Of a stretch of DNA of 64,000 nucleotides, positions 31,697-39,702 are shown piece after piece. Made by a program: the position numbers and the translations under genes. Source of the stretch: Streptomyces sp. NBC_01314 (GTDB taxonomy: Bacteria > Actinomycetota > Actinomycetes > Streptomycetales > Streptomycetaceae); contig NZ_CP108394.1 of assembly GCF_041435215.1 (NCBI RefSeq), forward strand, positions 4,154,001-4,218,000. The letters run 5' to 3'. The notes beneath the pieces were generated by a model, which saw only the letters and a list, made by a program, of their open reading frames with translations, was not told the DNA's origin and did not search any database. Positions within the stretch are counted from its first letter, which is position 1, and every line of letters starts with the position of its first letter.

Positions 31697-32908
31697 ATGC
31701 AGGTGATCCAGTCGACCAAGCTCGCCAACGTCTGTTACGAGATCCGGGGCCCGGTACTCGAGGAGGCGATGCGGCTTGAGGCGGCGGGGCATCGGATCCT
31801 CAAGCTGAACACGGGCAATCCGGCGGCGTTCGGCTTCGAGTGCCCGCCCGAGATCCTGGAGGACATCCTCCGCAACGTGTCGTCGGCCCATGGCTACGGC
31901 GACGCCAAGGGCCTGCTCGCGGCGCGCCGCGCGGTGGTCATGCACAACCAGACCCTCGGCATCGAGACGGACGTCGAGCACGTCTTCATCGGCAACGGCG
32001 TCTCCGAGCTGATCGTGATGGCCATGCAGGGCCTGCTCGACGACGGCGACGAGGTCCTCGTACCGTCCCCGGACTACCCGCTGTGGACGGCGGCGGTCTC
32101 CCTGTCCGGCGGTACGGCCGTGCACTACCGCTGCGACGAGCAGTCCGACTGGATGCCGGACCTCGCGGACGTCGAGCGGAAGGTCACCGACCGCACCAAG
32201 GCGATCGTCATCATCAACCCGAACAACCCGACGGGCGCGGTGTACGACGAGGCGATGCTGCGCGGCCTGACGGACATCGCGCGCCGCCACAACCTCCTCG
32301 TCTGCTCGGACGAGATCTACGACAAGATCCTCTACGACGACGCCACACACACTCCGACGGCCTCGGTCGCCCCCGACCTACTGACCCTCACGTTCAACGG
32401 CATGTCCAAGGCGTACCGGGTGGCCGGCTACCGGGTGGGCTGGATGGCCATCTCCGGGCCGCGCGCGCACGCCGACTCCTACATCGAGGGTCTGACGATC
32501 CTCGCGAACATGCGGCTGTGCGCGAACATGCCGGGGCAGCACGGGGTGGTCGCCGCGCTCAGCGGGCGCCAGACGATCAACGACCTGGTACTGCCGGGCG
32601 GGCGGCTCAAGGAGCAGCGGGACCTCGCGTACGAACTGCTCACACAGATCCCGGGCGTCTCGTGCGTGAAGCCGAAGGGGGCGCTGTACCTCTTCCCGCG
32701 CCTCGACCCGAACGTCTTCAAGATCAAGGACGACCGTCAGATGGTCCTCGACCTGCTCCGGCAGGAGAAGATCATGGTCGTCCAGGGCACCGGGTTCAAC
32801 TGGGCCGAGCCGGACCACTTCCGGGTGGTCACCCTGCCGACGGTGGCTGACCTGCGGTCCGCGATCACCCGGATCGGGAACTTCCTGGACGGGTACGGGC
32901 AGGCATAG
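31697..32908 (+). CDS. Pyridoxal-phosphate aminotransferase, AlaA-like
   Basis: The 403-residue class I aminotransferase begins MQVIQSTKLANVCYEIRGP. Visible features include LNTGNPAAFGFECPPEI, PSPDYPLWTAAVSLSGG, IINPNNPTGAVYDE, DEIYDKILYDD and the PLP Lys in LTFNGMSKAYRVAGYRVGWM, with the C-terminal substrate Arg in FRVVTLP. It is closest by eye to alanine-synthesising (AlaA/AlaT) transaminases. ATG at 31697 fits the family's start; a GTG 17 codons upstream is open. The last codons are part of a 20 bp tandem repeat that runs past the stop. Confidence 0.93.
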   Translation: MQVIQSTKLANVCYEIRGPVLEEAMRLEAAGHRILKLNTGNPAAFGFECPPEILEDILRNVSSAHGYGDAKGLLAARRAVVMHNQTLGIETDVEHVFIGNGVSELIVMAMQGLLDDGDEVLVPSPDYPLWTAAVSLSGGTAVHYRCDEQSDWMPDLADVERKVTDRTKAIVIINPNNPTGAVYDEAMLRGLTDIARRHNLLVCSDEIYDKILYDDATHTPTASVAPDLLTLTFNGMSKAYRVAGYRVGWMAISGPRAHADSYIEGLTILANMRLCANMPGQHGVVAALSGRQTINDLVLPGGRLKEQRDLAYELLTQIPGVSCVKPKGALYLFPRLDPNVFKIKDDRQMVLDLLRQEKIMVVQGTGFNWAEPDHFRVVTLPTVADLRSAITRIGNFLDGYGQA

Positions 32909-32984
32909 ACGGATACGGGTGGGCGCAGACGGATACGGGCAAGCACGTACGGATACGGGCAGGCGCGTACGGATACGGGCAGGC
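32888..32984. repeat. ~20 bp tandem repeat spanning the aminotransferase stop codon
   Basis: Five head-to-tail units based on GACGGATACGGGCAGGC start at 32888, 32908, 32928, 32949 and 32969 (20, 20, 21, 20 and 16 bp). The first encodes the last residues DGYGQA and stop; the others are non-coding. Confidence 0.8.
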
Positions 32985-33052
32985 CTAACAGCGGCGGGCA
33001 GGCCTGACCGCGCGCGCCGAGTATGGCGACCGAGGCTTTCGGACCTCACTCA

Positions 33053-33073
33053 ACTTTAGACGAAATCTAAGGT
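33053..33073. promoter_or_regulatory. 21 bp palindrome upstream of a small gene
   Basis: ACTTTAGA-CGAAA-TCTAAGGT: 8 bp arms with one mismatch around a 5 bp centre, 34 bp before the start codon at 33107. It is the most AT-rich stretch for hundreds of bases and is probably an operator overlapping the promoter. The TTAGA-N5-TCTAA form recalls Fur-family boxes, but I cannot name the regulator. Confidence 0.55.
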
Positions 33074-33106
33074 AGAGTGGCCGTCCGAGAGCTTGGAGGC
33101 CATCCC

Positions 33107-33508
33107 ATGTACGAGCCGATCCGCACCAAGTCGGTCCACACGATGGCCGGCACGACCTCCTCCGACTTCCCCCACCGTTCGCGTGAGGAAGAGCTGGACA
33201 TCCAGCTCGCGGGTCATCTGGTGGCGTTGCTGGCGGCGACGGACGAGCTCCGCGCGCTGGCCCCTTCCGACGACCTCGATATGGCGGCGGAGCGGTTGGC
33301 CGCGCGGGTCACCCGGCTGCGGGGCGGGCTTCCGCCGGTGCGCTCCGCCTCCGGCGGGGGCAAAGGGGACATCGCCGCGCTTCACCTTCGCGCCCACGCG
33401 CTCGCCGGACGGGCACTCGTCGTCGCGGCGTCCCGTGCGGATACCGCGTCCGCCATTCTGGCAGCGGAGCGGATGGACGCGCACGCAGGTGTTCCCCTGA
33501 GCGCCTGA
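33107..33508 (+). CDS. Small conserved hypothetical protein (133 aa)
   Basis: MYEPIRTKSVHTMAGTTS begins a soluble alpha-helical protein with EEELDIQLAGHLVALLAATDELRAL and LHLRAHALAGRALVVAASRADTASAILAAERMDAH (in parts). There is no signal peptide or membrane helix. It reads like a short helical bundle; I recognise no function. GGAGG lies 7 nt before the ATG, which settles the start over an ATG ten codons upstream. The palindrome at 33053-33073 suggests specific regulation, possibly by metal or oxidative stress, as inference only. Confidence 0.75.
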   Translation: MYEPIRTKSVHTMAGTTSSDFPHRSREEELDIQLAGHLVALLAATDELRALAPSDDLDMAAERLAARVTRLRGGLPPVRSASGGGKGDIAALHLRAHALAGRALVVAASRADTASAILAAERMDAHAGVPLSA

Positions 33509-33557
33509 CAGCTCGGGGCCGACTGCGAATCGGGCGACTGCGGGTGCGTTGTGGCTG

Positions 33558-33654
33558 CTCGCGCAGTTCCCCGCGCCCCTGAAGCGACGGCTCTGCCGGT
33601 CGAAAAGCCAGGGGCGCAGCCTCTGCTTTTCAGGGGCGCGGGGAACTGCGCGAG
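33558..33654. repeat. Long inverted repeat (25 bp arms), interspersed family copy A
   Basis: The left arm (33558-33582) and right arm (33630-33654) are perfect reverse complements over 25 bp, reading CTCGCGCAGTTCCCCGCG then CCCCTGA. A second nested partial stem lies between them (AAAAGC ... GCTTTT). The right arm and ~20 bp beyond are nearly identical to copy B at 44356-44453. It sits between the small conserved gene and the signalling island. Confidence 0.8.
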
Positions 33655-33811
33655 AAGCCCCACCGGACCCCCGCACCCGCCAACCCACCCGAACCCCCCG
33701 AGCTCCCACCCGGCCCGGCGGAGCCCACCCGTTGCGTTCCGGGACCACCGCTTCACCCCCCGTTCACCCACAACGCAGAGGAACGTTGGGTTCCGGGAGC
33801 ACTCTCCCCGT

Positions 33812-34885
33812 GTGAGACGAATCGCAGGAATCGTCCTCGCGGTACTGCTGATCGGCGGCGTGGTGGCAGCCGTCGTGGCAGGCCGGGAAACCGGGGACAC
33901 GAGCACGGCAACGAAGACCGTGCGAGGAGTGATCGGGTCGGAGAAGGCGGAGTTCTTCGCCGACCCGGACGTGGTGAAGGCCCTGGCCGCCAAGGGCTAC
34001 ACCGTGAAGACGGAGACGTCGGGATCCTGGGCCATGGACGGCCTCGATCTACAGGGGTACGACTTCGCGTTCCCGTCCAGCAAGGCACCCGCCGACGAGC
34101 TGGCCGCGAAGTACGAAATCCGTGAGCCGCTGCCCCGCCCCTTCTACTCGCCCGTCGTCGTGGTCGCCCACCGGGGCGCCGCCGAGGTGCTGCGGAAGAA
34201 CGGGCTCGCCACCCTCGACGAGGGCCGGGGCGTCCTCGACATGGACGCGTATCTGCGGGCCGCCGAGGACGGCAGGACGTGGCAGGACCTCAAGGGGTCC
34301 GAGAAGTACGGGGAGTTGATGGGGCTCCTGTACATCGCCACCACCGATCCGACCACCTCCAACTCGGGCGCGCTCTACCTCGCCGCCGCCTCCAACGTCG
34401 CCAACGGCGGCCGCGTGGTCGCGAGCAAGGCGGACCTGGACAGGACCGCGCCCCTGATGCACGAGCTGATCAGCGTGCAGGGCGCCCAGCAGCCGAGCAC
34501 CGACGCGGCGTTCCGGGACTTCGTCAGCGGGGTCGGCAACCCGCTCGTACTCGTCTACGAGTCGCAGGTCGCCGCGATGCTCGCGGAGGGCCAGAGCGTC
34601 GACGACCTGGTCGTCCTCTACCCGGACACCACCGTCTTCAGCGACCACACCGTCGTACCGGTCACGGACGAGGGCCGCGCGCTGGGCGAACTCCTCGGCA
34701 CCGACCCGAAGTTGCGCGGCCTGGCCGCCCGGCACGGCTTCCGGCCGCAGGGCACCGCCACCGAGTTCACGTCGGCGACCGCCGGCCACACCACCTATCT
34801 GATGCCGAAGCTGACCGTCCGGCAGGCGCCCGTGCCCACTTCCGAGGTGCTGCACGAGATGGCGCGCCGGGCCAGGGGCCAGTAG
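33812..34885 (+). CDS. Membrane-anchored solute-binding-like protein next to telA
   Basis: A short N-terminus leads into one membrane helix (IAGIVLAVLLIGGVVAAVVAG), then a ~320-residue extracytoplasmic domain with a type-2 periplasmic-binding layout: VRGVIGSEKAEFFADPDVVKAL, LQGYDFAFPSSKAPADEL, YSPVVVVAHRGAAEVL, then IATTDPTTSNSGALYLAAAS. No transporter permease is nearby, so it is probably a ligand-binding sensor. It is 22 bp upstream of telA, and the VWA lipoprotein two genes on has a second domain of the same type. The GTG start lacks a strong Shine-Dalgarno. Confidence 0.8.
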   Translation: MRRIAGIVLAVLLIGGVVAAVVAGRETGDTSTATKTVRGVIGSEKAEFFADPDVVKALAAKGYTVKTETSGSWAMDGLDLQGYDFAFPSSKAPADELAAKYEIREPLPRPFYSPVVVVAHRGAAEVLRKNGLATLDEGRGVLDMDAYLRAAEDGRTWQDLKGSEKYGELMGLLYIATTDPTTSNSGALYLAAASNVANGGRVVASKADLDRTAPLMHELISVQGAQQPSTDAAFRDFVSGVGNPLVLVYESQVAAMLAEGQSVDDLVVLYPDTTVFSDHTVVPVTDEGRALGELLGTDPKLRGLAARHGFRPQGTATEFTSATAGHTTYLMPKLTVRQAPVPTSEVLHEMARRARGQ

Positions 34886-34906
34886 GCCGACGGGGGATCA
34901 ACGGAC

Positions 34907-36136
34907 ATGACCATCGAAGACAGCAGCAGTAACAGCAACAGCAGCCTCAACAGCAACGAAGCCACCTTCACCCTCACCCCTCCCGAGCCGGTCGCGGCCG
35001 TGCCCCGGGAGAGGGCCGGCGGGCTCGTGCCGGTCGAGGAGTCCGTGCGGACGGACATGGCCCGCAAGGCCGAGGAGTACGTGCGGGGGCTCGCCGCTCT
35101 CGACGCGCGCTCCCCGGAGTTCGCCGGCCGGGTCGGGGAGATCACCTCGCTCGGCGCGGGCGAGATGCGTACCGCCGCCGCGCAGTCCAACCGGATGCTG
35201 GAACGGACGGTGCGCAGCCTGCCGAGCAAGGGCGGGGACGCGCAGTCGCAGGTCGGGGGCTCGCTCGTCGAACTCCGGCGTGTGGTCGAGGACCTGGACC
35301 CGCGTGATCTGCAGGCGAACAAGGGACGCAAGTTCCTGTCCCGGCTGCCGGGCGGCAACAGGCTGCGCGACCACGTCGCCAAGTACGCCTCCGCGCAGGG
35401 AACCTTGAACAGGATCGTGGGGTCCCTGCGCGGCGGACAGGACGAACTGCGGCGCGACAACGCCGCGTTGCAGACCGAGCGCGTCCGGCTGTGGGAGACC
35501 ATGGGCAAGCTCCAGGAGTACGTCGTCCTGACGGAGGCCCTGGACACGGCCGTCGAGGCACACATCCAGACGCACATCCAGACGCACATCGACGGGGCCG
35601 ATCCGCAGCAGGGCGACACCCTGCGCGCCGACGTCCTCTTCCCCGTCCGGCAGAAGCACCAGGACCTGCTCACCCAGCTGGCCGTCTGCGCCCAGGGCTA
35701 TCTGGCCATGGACGTCGTACGGCGCAACAACGAGGAGCTGATCAAGGGCGTCGACCGGGCCGCCACGACCACGGTCTCGGCGCTGCGCATCTCCGTGATG
35801 CTCGCCTCCGCCCTCGACAACCAGAAGAAGGTCGTCGACCAGGTCAACGCGTTGCGCGGCACCACCGAGGACCTCATCCGGGGCAACGCGGAGATGCTCG
35901 CCACCCAGAGCGGCGAGATCCAGCGCATCGCCGCCGACCCGGCCGTCGGCGCGGAGACGCTCCGCTCGGCCTTCCAGCAGATCTACCGCACCCTCGACGC
36001 CATCGACACCTACAAGGTGCAGGCCACGGAGACCATGGCCGCCACCGTCGAGTCCCTCACCTCCGAACTCCAGAACGCGACGCGGTACCTGGAGCGGAGC
36101 CGGAACCAGGGAGCACTGGAAGGGGGCCTCGGATGA
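34907..36136 (+). CDS. telA: TelA/toxic-anion-resistance family protein
   Basis: The 409-residue alpha-helical, coiled-coil protein has signatures such as MLERTVRSLPSKGGDAQSQV, LDPRDLQANKGRKFL, LQEYVVLTEALDTAVE, VRQKHQDLLTQLAVCAQGYLAMDVVRRNNEELIKGV (in parts) and TTTVSALRISVMLASAL. TelA proteins are cytoplasmic, were named for tellurite resistance and are linked to envelope stress in other bacteria; the mechanism is unknown. It has a small duplicated HIQTHIQTH (12 bp repeat). GGGGGA precedes the ATG, and the TGA overlaps the next start (ATGA). Its partners here are two solute-binding proteins and a VWA/kinase/phosphatase set. Confidence 0.93.
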   Translation: MTIEDSSSNSNSSLNSNEATFTLTPPEPVAAVPRERAGGLVPVEESVRTDMARKAEEYVRGLAALDARSPEFAGRVGEITSLGAGEMRTAAAQSNRMLERTVRSLPSKGGDAQSQVGGSLVELRRVVEDLDPRDLQANKGRKFLSRLPGGNRLRDHVAKYASAQGTLNRIVGSLRGGQDELRRDNAALQTERVRLWETMGKLQEYVVLTEALDTAVEAHIQTHIQTHIDGADPQQGDTLRADVLFPVRQKHQDLLTQLAVCAQGYLAMDVVRRNNEELIKGVDRAATTTVSALRISVMLASALDNQKKVVDQVNALRGTTEDLIRGNAEMLATQSGEIQRIAADPAVGAETLRSAFQQIYRTLDAIDTYKVQATETMAATVESLTSELQNATRYLERSRNQGALEGGLG

Positions 36137-37740
36137 GAACACCGAGGAGAACACCGAGGAGAAAGCGGACGGGAACGCGGACGGGAACGCGTACGACGAT
36201 GGCCGTCGCCGCGGCGACCGCTGCCGCCCTCCTGGTCACCGCCTGCACCGCCGCGGACCAGGCGCGGCCCGGTCCGGCCGAGGCGACCACGTACGTCCCC
36301 GGCACCCTCCGGGTCCTCGCCTCCAGTGAGCTCGCCGATATGAAGCCGGTGTGGGAGCAGGTCGAGAAGGACACCGGGATCAAGGTCCGGCCCACCTACA
36401 TGGGCACGCTCGACGCCGTGGAACTGCTCACCCAGTGGCGAGCGAAGGGCTCGTACGACGCGGTGTGGCTGTCCTCCAACGACTACCTGCGGCTCCGCCC
36501 GGACGCGGCGAAGCAGGTCGTGTCCGAGACGCCGGTGATGTCCAGTCCGGTCGCGATCGGCGTGAAGAACGAGACCGTGCGGAAGCTGGGGTGGAAGCCG
36601 GAGAACGTCACCTGGTCGGACATCGAGAACGCGGTGGCGGACGGGAAGCTGACGTACGGCATGACCGACCCGTCCCGCTCCAACTCCGGTTTCTCGACGC
36701 TCGTCTCGGTCGCGTCCGGGCTCTCCGACGCCCAGTCCGCGCTCACGGACGCGGACGTGGCGCGGGCGACACCCCGGCTGAAGGAGTTCTTCACCGGCCA
36801 GAAGCTGACGTCGGGGTCGTCGGGCTGGCTGGCGGCGGCGTACGACCGGCGCGGTGACATCGACGCGCTCCTCAACTACGAGTCGGTACTGAAGGGGAAG
36901 AAGGGCCTGACGGTGATCCGGCCGCGCGACGGGGTCGTCACCGCCGACTACCCGCTCTCCTCGCTGGCGTCCACGAGCAAGGAGGTCCGGGACGACGTAC
37001 GCCGTCTCACGGACGCCCTGCGCACCCCGGACATCCAGCGGCTGATCACCGAGAAGACGCTGCGCCGCCCGGTCGTCGCCTCCGTCCCGCCGGCGGCCGG
37101 CCTCGACACCACCCGCCGCCGCGAACTCCCCTTCCCCGGCAGCCGGTCCGTCGCCGACGGACTCCTCGACGCGTACGAGAACGAGCTGCGCCGCCCCTCC
37201 AGGACCGTGTACGTCCTGGACACCTCGGGCTCGATGGAGGGCGACCGCCTCGACCGGCTGAAGTCCGCGCTCACCGAGCTGACCGGCGACTTCCGGAACC
37301 GGGAGGAGGTCACGCTGATGCCGTTCGGGTCGGACGTGAAGAGCGTGCGGACGCATGTCGTACGGCCCGAGGACCCGAAGGCCGGGCTCGACGGCATCCG
37401 CGCCGACACCCGGAAGCTGTCCGCCGACGGCGACACCGCCATCTACACCTCGCTGCGGAAGGCGTACGAACATCTCGGCACCACCGACCGGGACACCTTC
37501 ACCTCCATCGTGCTGATGACGGACGGCGAGAACACCGAGGGCGCGAGCCCCGCCGACTTCGACGAGTTCTACGGTCGGCTGCCCGCCGGTCAACAGCAGA
37601 TCCCCGTCTTCCCGATCCTCTTCGGCGACTCCGACAAGGGCGAACTGGAGCACATCGCCGACCTGACCGGCGGCCGTCTCTTCGACGCCCAGCAGGGCTC
37701 CCTCGACGGCGCCTTCGAGGAGATCCGTGGCTACCAGTAG
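36133..37740 (+). CDS. Lipoprotein with solute-binding domain fused to a VWA domain
   Basis: An Arg/Thr-rich N-terminus and lipobox (LLVTAC, Cys about 38) predict a lipoprotein. Residues ~50-330 are a type-2 solute-binding domain: GTLRVLASSELADMKPVWEQ, YMGTLDAVELLTQWRAKGSYDAVWLSSN (in parts), then MTDPSRSNSGFSTLVSVASG. Residues ~350-530 are a VWA domain with the full MIDAS motif DTSGSMEG, then SADGDTAIYTSL and LMTDGENTEG, so it should bind a divalent metal and a protein partner outside the cell. It begins in the telA stop (ATGA) and overlaps the next gene by 14 bp. I infer that ligand binding is converted to a protein contact. Confidence 0.88.
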   Translation: MRTPRRTPRRKRTGTRTGTRTTMAVAAATAAALLVTACTAADQARPGPAEATTYVPGTLRVLASSELADMKPVWEQVEKDTGIKVRPTYMGTLDAVELLTQWRAKGSYDAVWLSSNDYLRLRPDAAKQVVSETPVMSSPVAIGVKNETVRKLGWKPENVTWSDIENAVADGKLTYGMTDPSRSNSGFSTLVSVASGLSDAQSALTDADVARATPRLKEFFTGQKLTSGSSGWLAAAYDRRGDIDALLNYESVLKGKKGLTVIRPRDGVVTADYPLSSLASTSKEVRDDVRRLTDALRTPDIQRLITEKTLRRPVVASVPPAAGLDTTRRRELPFPGSRSVADGLLDAYENELRRPSRTVYVLDTSGSMEGDRLDRLKSALTELTGDFRNREEVTLMPFGSDVKSVRTHVVRPEDPKAGLDGIRADTRKLSADGDTAIYTSLRKAYEHLGTTDRDTFTSIVLMTDGENTEGASPADFDEFYGRLPAGQQQIPVFPILFGDSDKGELEHIADLTGGRLFDAQQGSLDGAFEEIRGYQ

Positions 37741-38329
37741 ATTGCTGACCTACGTCGAGTCCCGCAAGAACCTCACCGGCAGCGCCCTCGGCATCGCCGG
37801 GCTCGGGCTGACCTTCGCGGGCGTCGCGGGACCGTACTGGCCGGTCGTGGTCGTCGGGCTGTACGGCGCGGGCGCCCTGGTCGCCCCGCCGGAGCGGCCC
37901 CCGCTGCCGGACTTCCCGGACCCGTCCGCCCAACTGGACGAGCTGCGCACCGACTTCGGCACCCTCCGCGTGTACCTGTCCGGCATCGAGCTGCCGCCCG
38001 CCGCGTCCGGCCGCCTCACCGAGCTGACCGAACTCCTCGCGGCCCTCCTCGACCCCGGCTGGGTCGCCGAGGTCCTCGCCCGCGACCCCGAGGGCATCCA
38101 CTCCCTCTCCCGGGCCGTACGGCAGGACGTCCCCGAAGCCGTCGACACCTTCGTACGCACGCGCTGGTGGACCCGTCTGACGCCGGGCACAGAACCGCCG
38201 GAGCGCCACCTCGAACGCCAACTCGGTTTGCTGCAGGAGGAGTTGGGGCGCCTGGCGGCGATCCTGCGCGATGCCGAGGCCCGTCGGCAGGAGTCGCACA
38301 CGCGGTACTTGGAGGACAGGTCGGGCTGA
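37727..38329 (+). CDS. Membrane protein with cytoplasmic helical domain, TelA operon
   Basis: The 200-residue protein has two closely spaced hydrophobic segments near the N-terminus (GSALGIAGLGLTFAGVAG and WPVVVVGLYGAGALVA), then a soluble helical region with TELLAALLDPGWVAEVLARD and an Arg/Glu-rich end (RHLERQLGLLQEELGRLAAILRD), probably coiled coil. I do not recognise a named family. The GTG start overlaps the VWA lipoprotein gene by 14 bp, so it is translationally coupled and likely part of the same complex. It is the last gene of the + arm and converges with the atypical kinase. Confidence 0.78.
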   Translation: MATSRLLTYVESRKNLTGSALGIAGLGLTFAGVAGPYWPVVVVGLYGAGALVAPPERPPLPDFPDPSAQLDELRTDFGTLRVYLSGIELPPAASGRLTELTELLAALLDPGWVAEVLARDPEGIHSLSRAVRQDVPEAVDTFVRTRWWTRLTPGTEPPERHLERQLGLLQEELGRLAAILRDAEARRQESHTRYLEDRSG

Positions 38330-38368
38330 CCGGCTGTCGGCTGCTCGTCCCGGCCGGAGCTCGTCAGG

Positions 38369-39529
38369 TCACCCGAGGTTGGCAATGATCACGATCAGCA
38401 GCACCACCCCGAGCACCACGGCCAGCACCTTCAGCGCCGCGTACGGGGACGGGGCCTGGTCGGGCGGGGGCGGCGGGACCGGGGTCGAGGTGGGACGGGG
38501 GCCGTTGAACACGTCGTGGCCGGTGACCGCGGCCCGGGTGCACCAGGGGCAGGTCGGCAGATGGGAGCCGTAGGTGTGCAGGGGCCGTACCGTGCAGGCG
38601 CGCACCTCGCCGCGTTCCTTGTCGAGGGCGCGGAGCCAGGCCTCGGCCTGCGGCCGGGCGTCGGGGTTCTGGACGCCGGGCCCGAAGGCGGCCCTGGCGA
38701 GGATGAGGAGTTCGGTCGGCAGGACCGACGGGTCGATCGTGCCGCGCGGAATGGTGACCCGCTCGGGACGGACCACATAGCTGCAGCTCGCGGCGATGTT
38801 GTCCTTGACCGTCGATTCGGAGGCGCTCTCGTGCGGGACCCCGCCGAAGGGGTGGTTGCCGGCGGTGAGGAGCTGGTAGACGAGCACGGCGAGGGCGAAG
38901 TCGTCGCTCTGCCGGGTCGCGGGGCCGCCCGCCTGGCGCTCGGGGGACGAGTAGTCGGTGGTGTGCATCAGGCACGGGAAGAGTTCGCCGGTGACCGGGT
39001 CGGTGAAGGCGATCGAGTCGCAGTCGAGGAAGGTGACGAAGCCGTTGCCGTCGACGACGACGTTGCTGCTGGAGAAGTCGCCGATGACCAGGTCGTCGTA
39101 GTGCATACGGGCGGTCATGAACGCGAGGTTCCAGGCGACGCCCAGCAGGAACCGCCAGTCGGCCCGGTCCGGGAAGAGCTTGAGGCGCTGGACACGGGTG
39201 AACAGGCCCACCAGCTGGACGTGTTGGGGCTCGCCGAAGCGGCGCATGGCGTAGCCGAGGAACTCGCCGTTCGTGCCCCGGGCGATCGCGGTGGGCCAGG
39301 CCAGCTCGGGCGGCTGGTTGGCGTCCGTCGGGCGGGCGGCCAGCGGGGACATCGTGAGCATGCGGGCCAGCCGCCGCTCCTGGTCCGGCCCGGGTGTGTC
39401 CCGGTAGATCTTGACGACGATCCCCGTGTCTCCCTCCACCGGAAACACCGCCGCCTGTCCGCCGCCTTTCAACGGCAACTCGGCCAGAGTGACCCGCCTA
39501 CCGTCGAGAAAGACCGTGCGGCCGCTCAT
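38369..39529 (-). CDS. Atypical membrane-anchored protein kinase (TerY-P triad type)
   Basis: The 386-residue kinase-like protein has a glycine-rich region GGGQAAVFPVEGD and the ATP Lys in GIVVKIYRD (about 45). In place of HRD it has DDLVIGDFSSSNVVVDG, and in place of DFG it has FLDCDSIAF. YSSPERQAG and DDFALAVLVYQLLTAGNHPF follow. These changes match the kinases found with TerY VWA and PP2C proteins. C-terminally there is a possible metal site (CTVRPLHTYGSHLPTCPWC, Cys/His), a Pro-rich linker and a membrane helix (ALKVLAVVLGVVLLIVIIAN). GGAGG lies 8 nt before the ATG. It is separated from the PP2C gene by a 13 bp tandem-repeat array. Confidence 0.88.
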   Translation of the reverse strand: MSGRTVFLDGRRVTLAELPLKGGGQAAVFPVEGDTGIVVKIYRDTPGPDQERRLARMLTMSPLAARPTDANQPPELAWPTAIARGTNGEFLGYAMRRFGEPQHVQLVGLFTRVQRLKLFPDRADWRFLLGVAWNLAFMTARMHYDDLVIGDFSSSNVVVDGNGFVTFLDCDSIAFTDPVTGELFPCLMHTTDYSSPERQAGGPATRQSDDFALAVLVYQLLTAGNHPFGGVPHESASESTVKDNIAASCSYVVRPERVTIPRGTIDPSVLPTELLILARAAFGPGVQNPDARPQAEAWLRALDKERGEVRACTVRPLHTYGSHLPTCPWCTRAAVTGHDVFNGPRPTSTPVPPPPPDQAPSPYAALKVLAVVLGVVLLIVIIANLG

Positions 39530-39589
39530 GGCCGTACCTCCGGGTGTTCGTCGGGCGGTTCGTCGCCGCGCGGAAGCTTCGTCCTGAAG

Positions 39590-39684
39590 AGTCGTCCGGA
39601 GCAGTCGTCCCAACCAGTCGTCCCAACCAGTCGTCCAAAAGGGGCATCCGGAAGAGACGTCCGAAAGGGGCGTCCGGAAGGGGC
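39590..39684. repeat. 13 bp tandem-repeat array between PP2C and kinase genes
   Basis: Units start at 39590, 39603, 39616 (AGTCGTCCCAACC type), 39629 (17 bp variant), 39646, 39659 and 39672 (GTCCGGAAGGGGC type). The array merges into GGGGC-GTC-GCCCC, a small hairpin just before the PP2C stop. It lies in the leader of the kinase gene on the minus strand. Confidence 0.75.
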
Positions 39685-39702
39685 GTCGCCCCTGAAGTGC
39701 CG

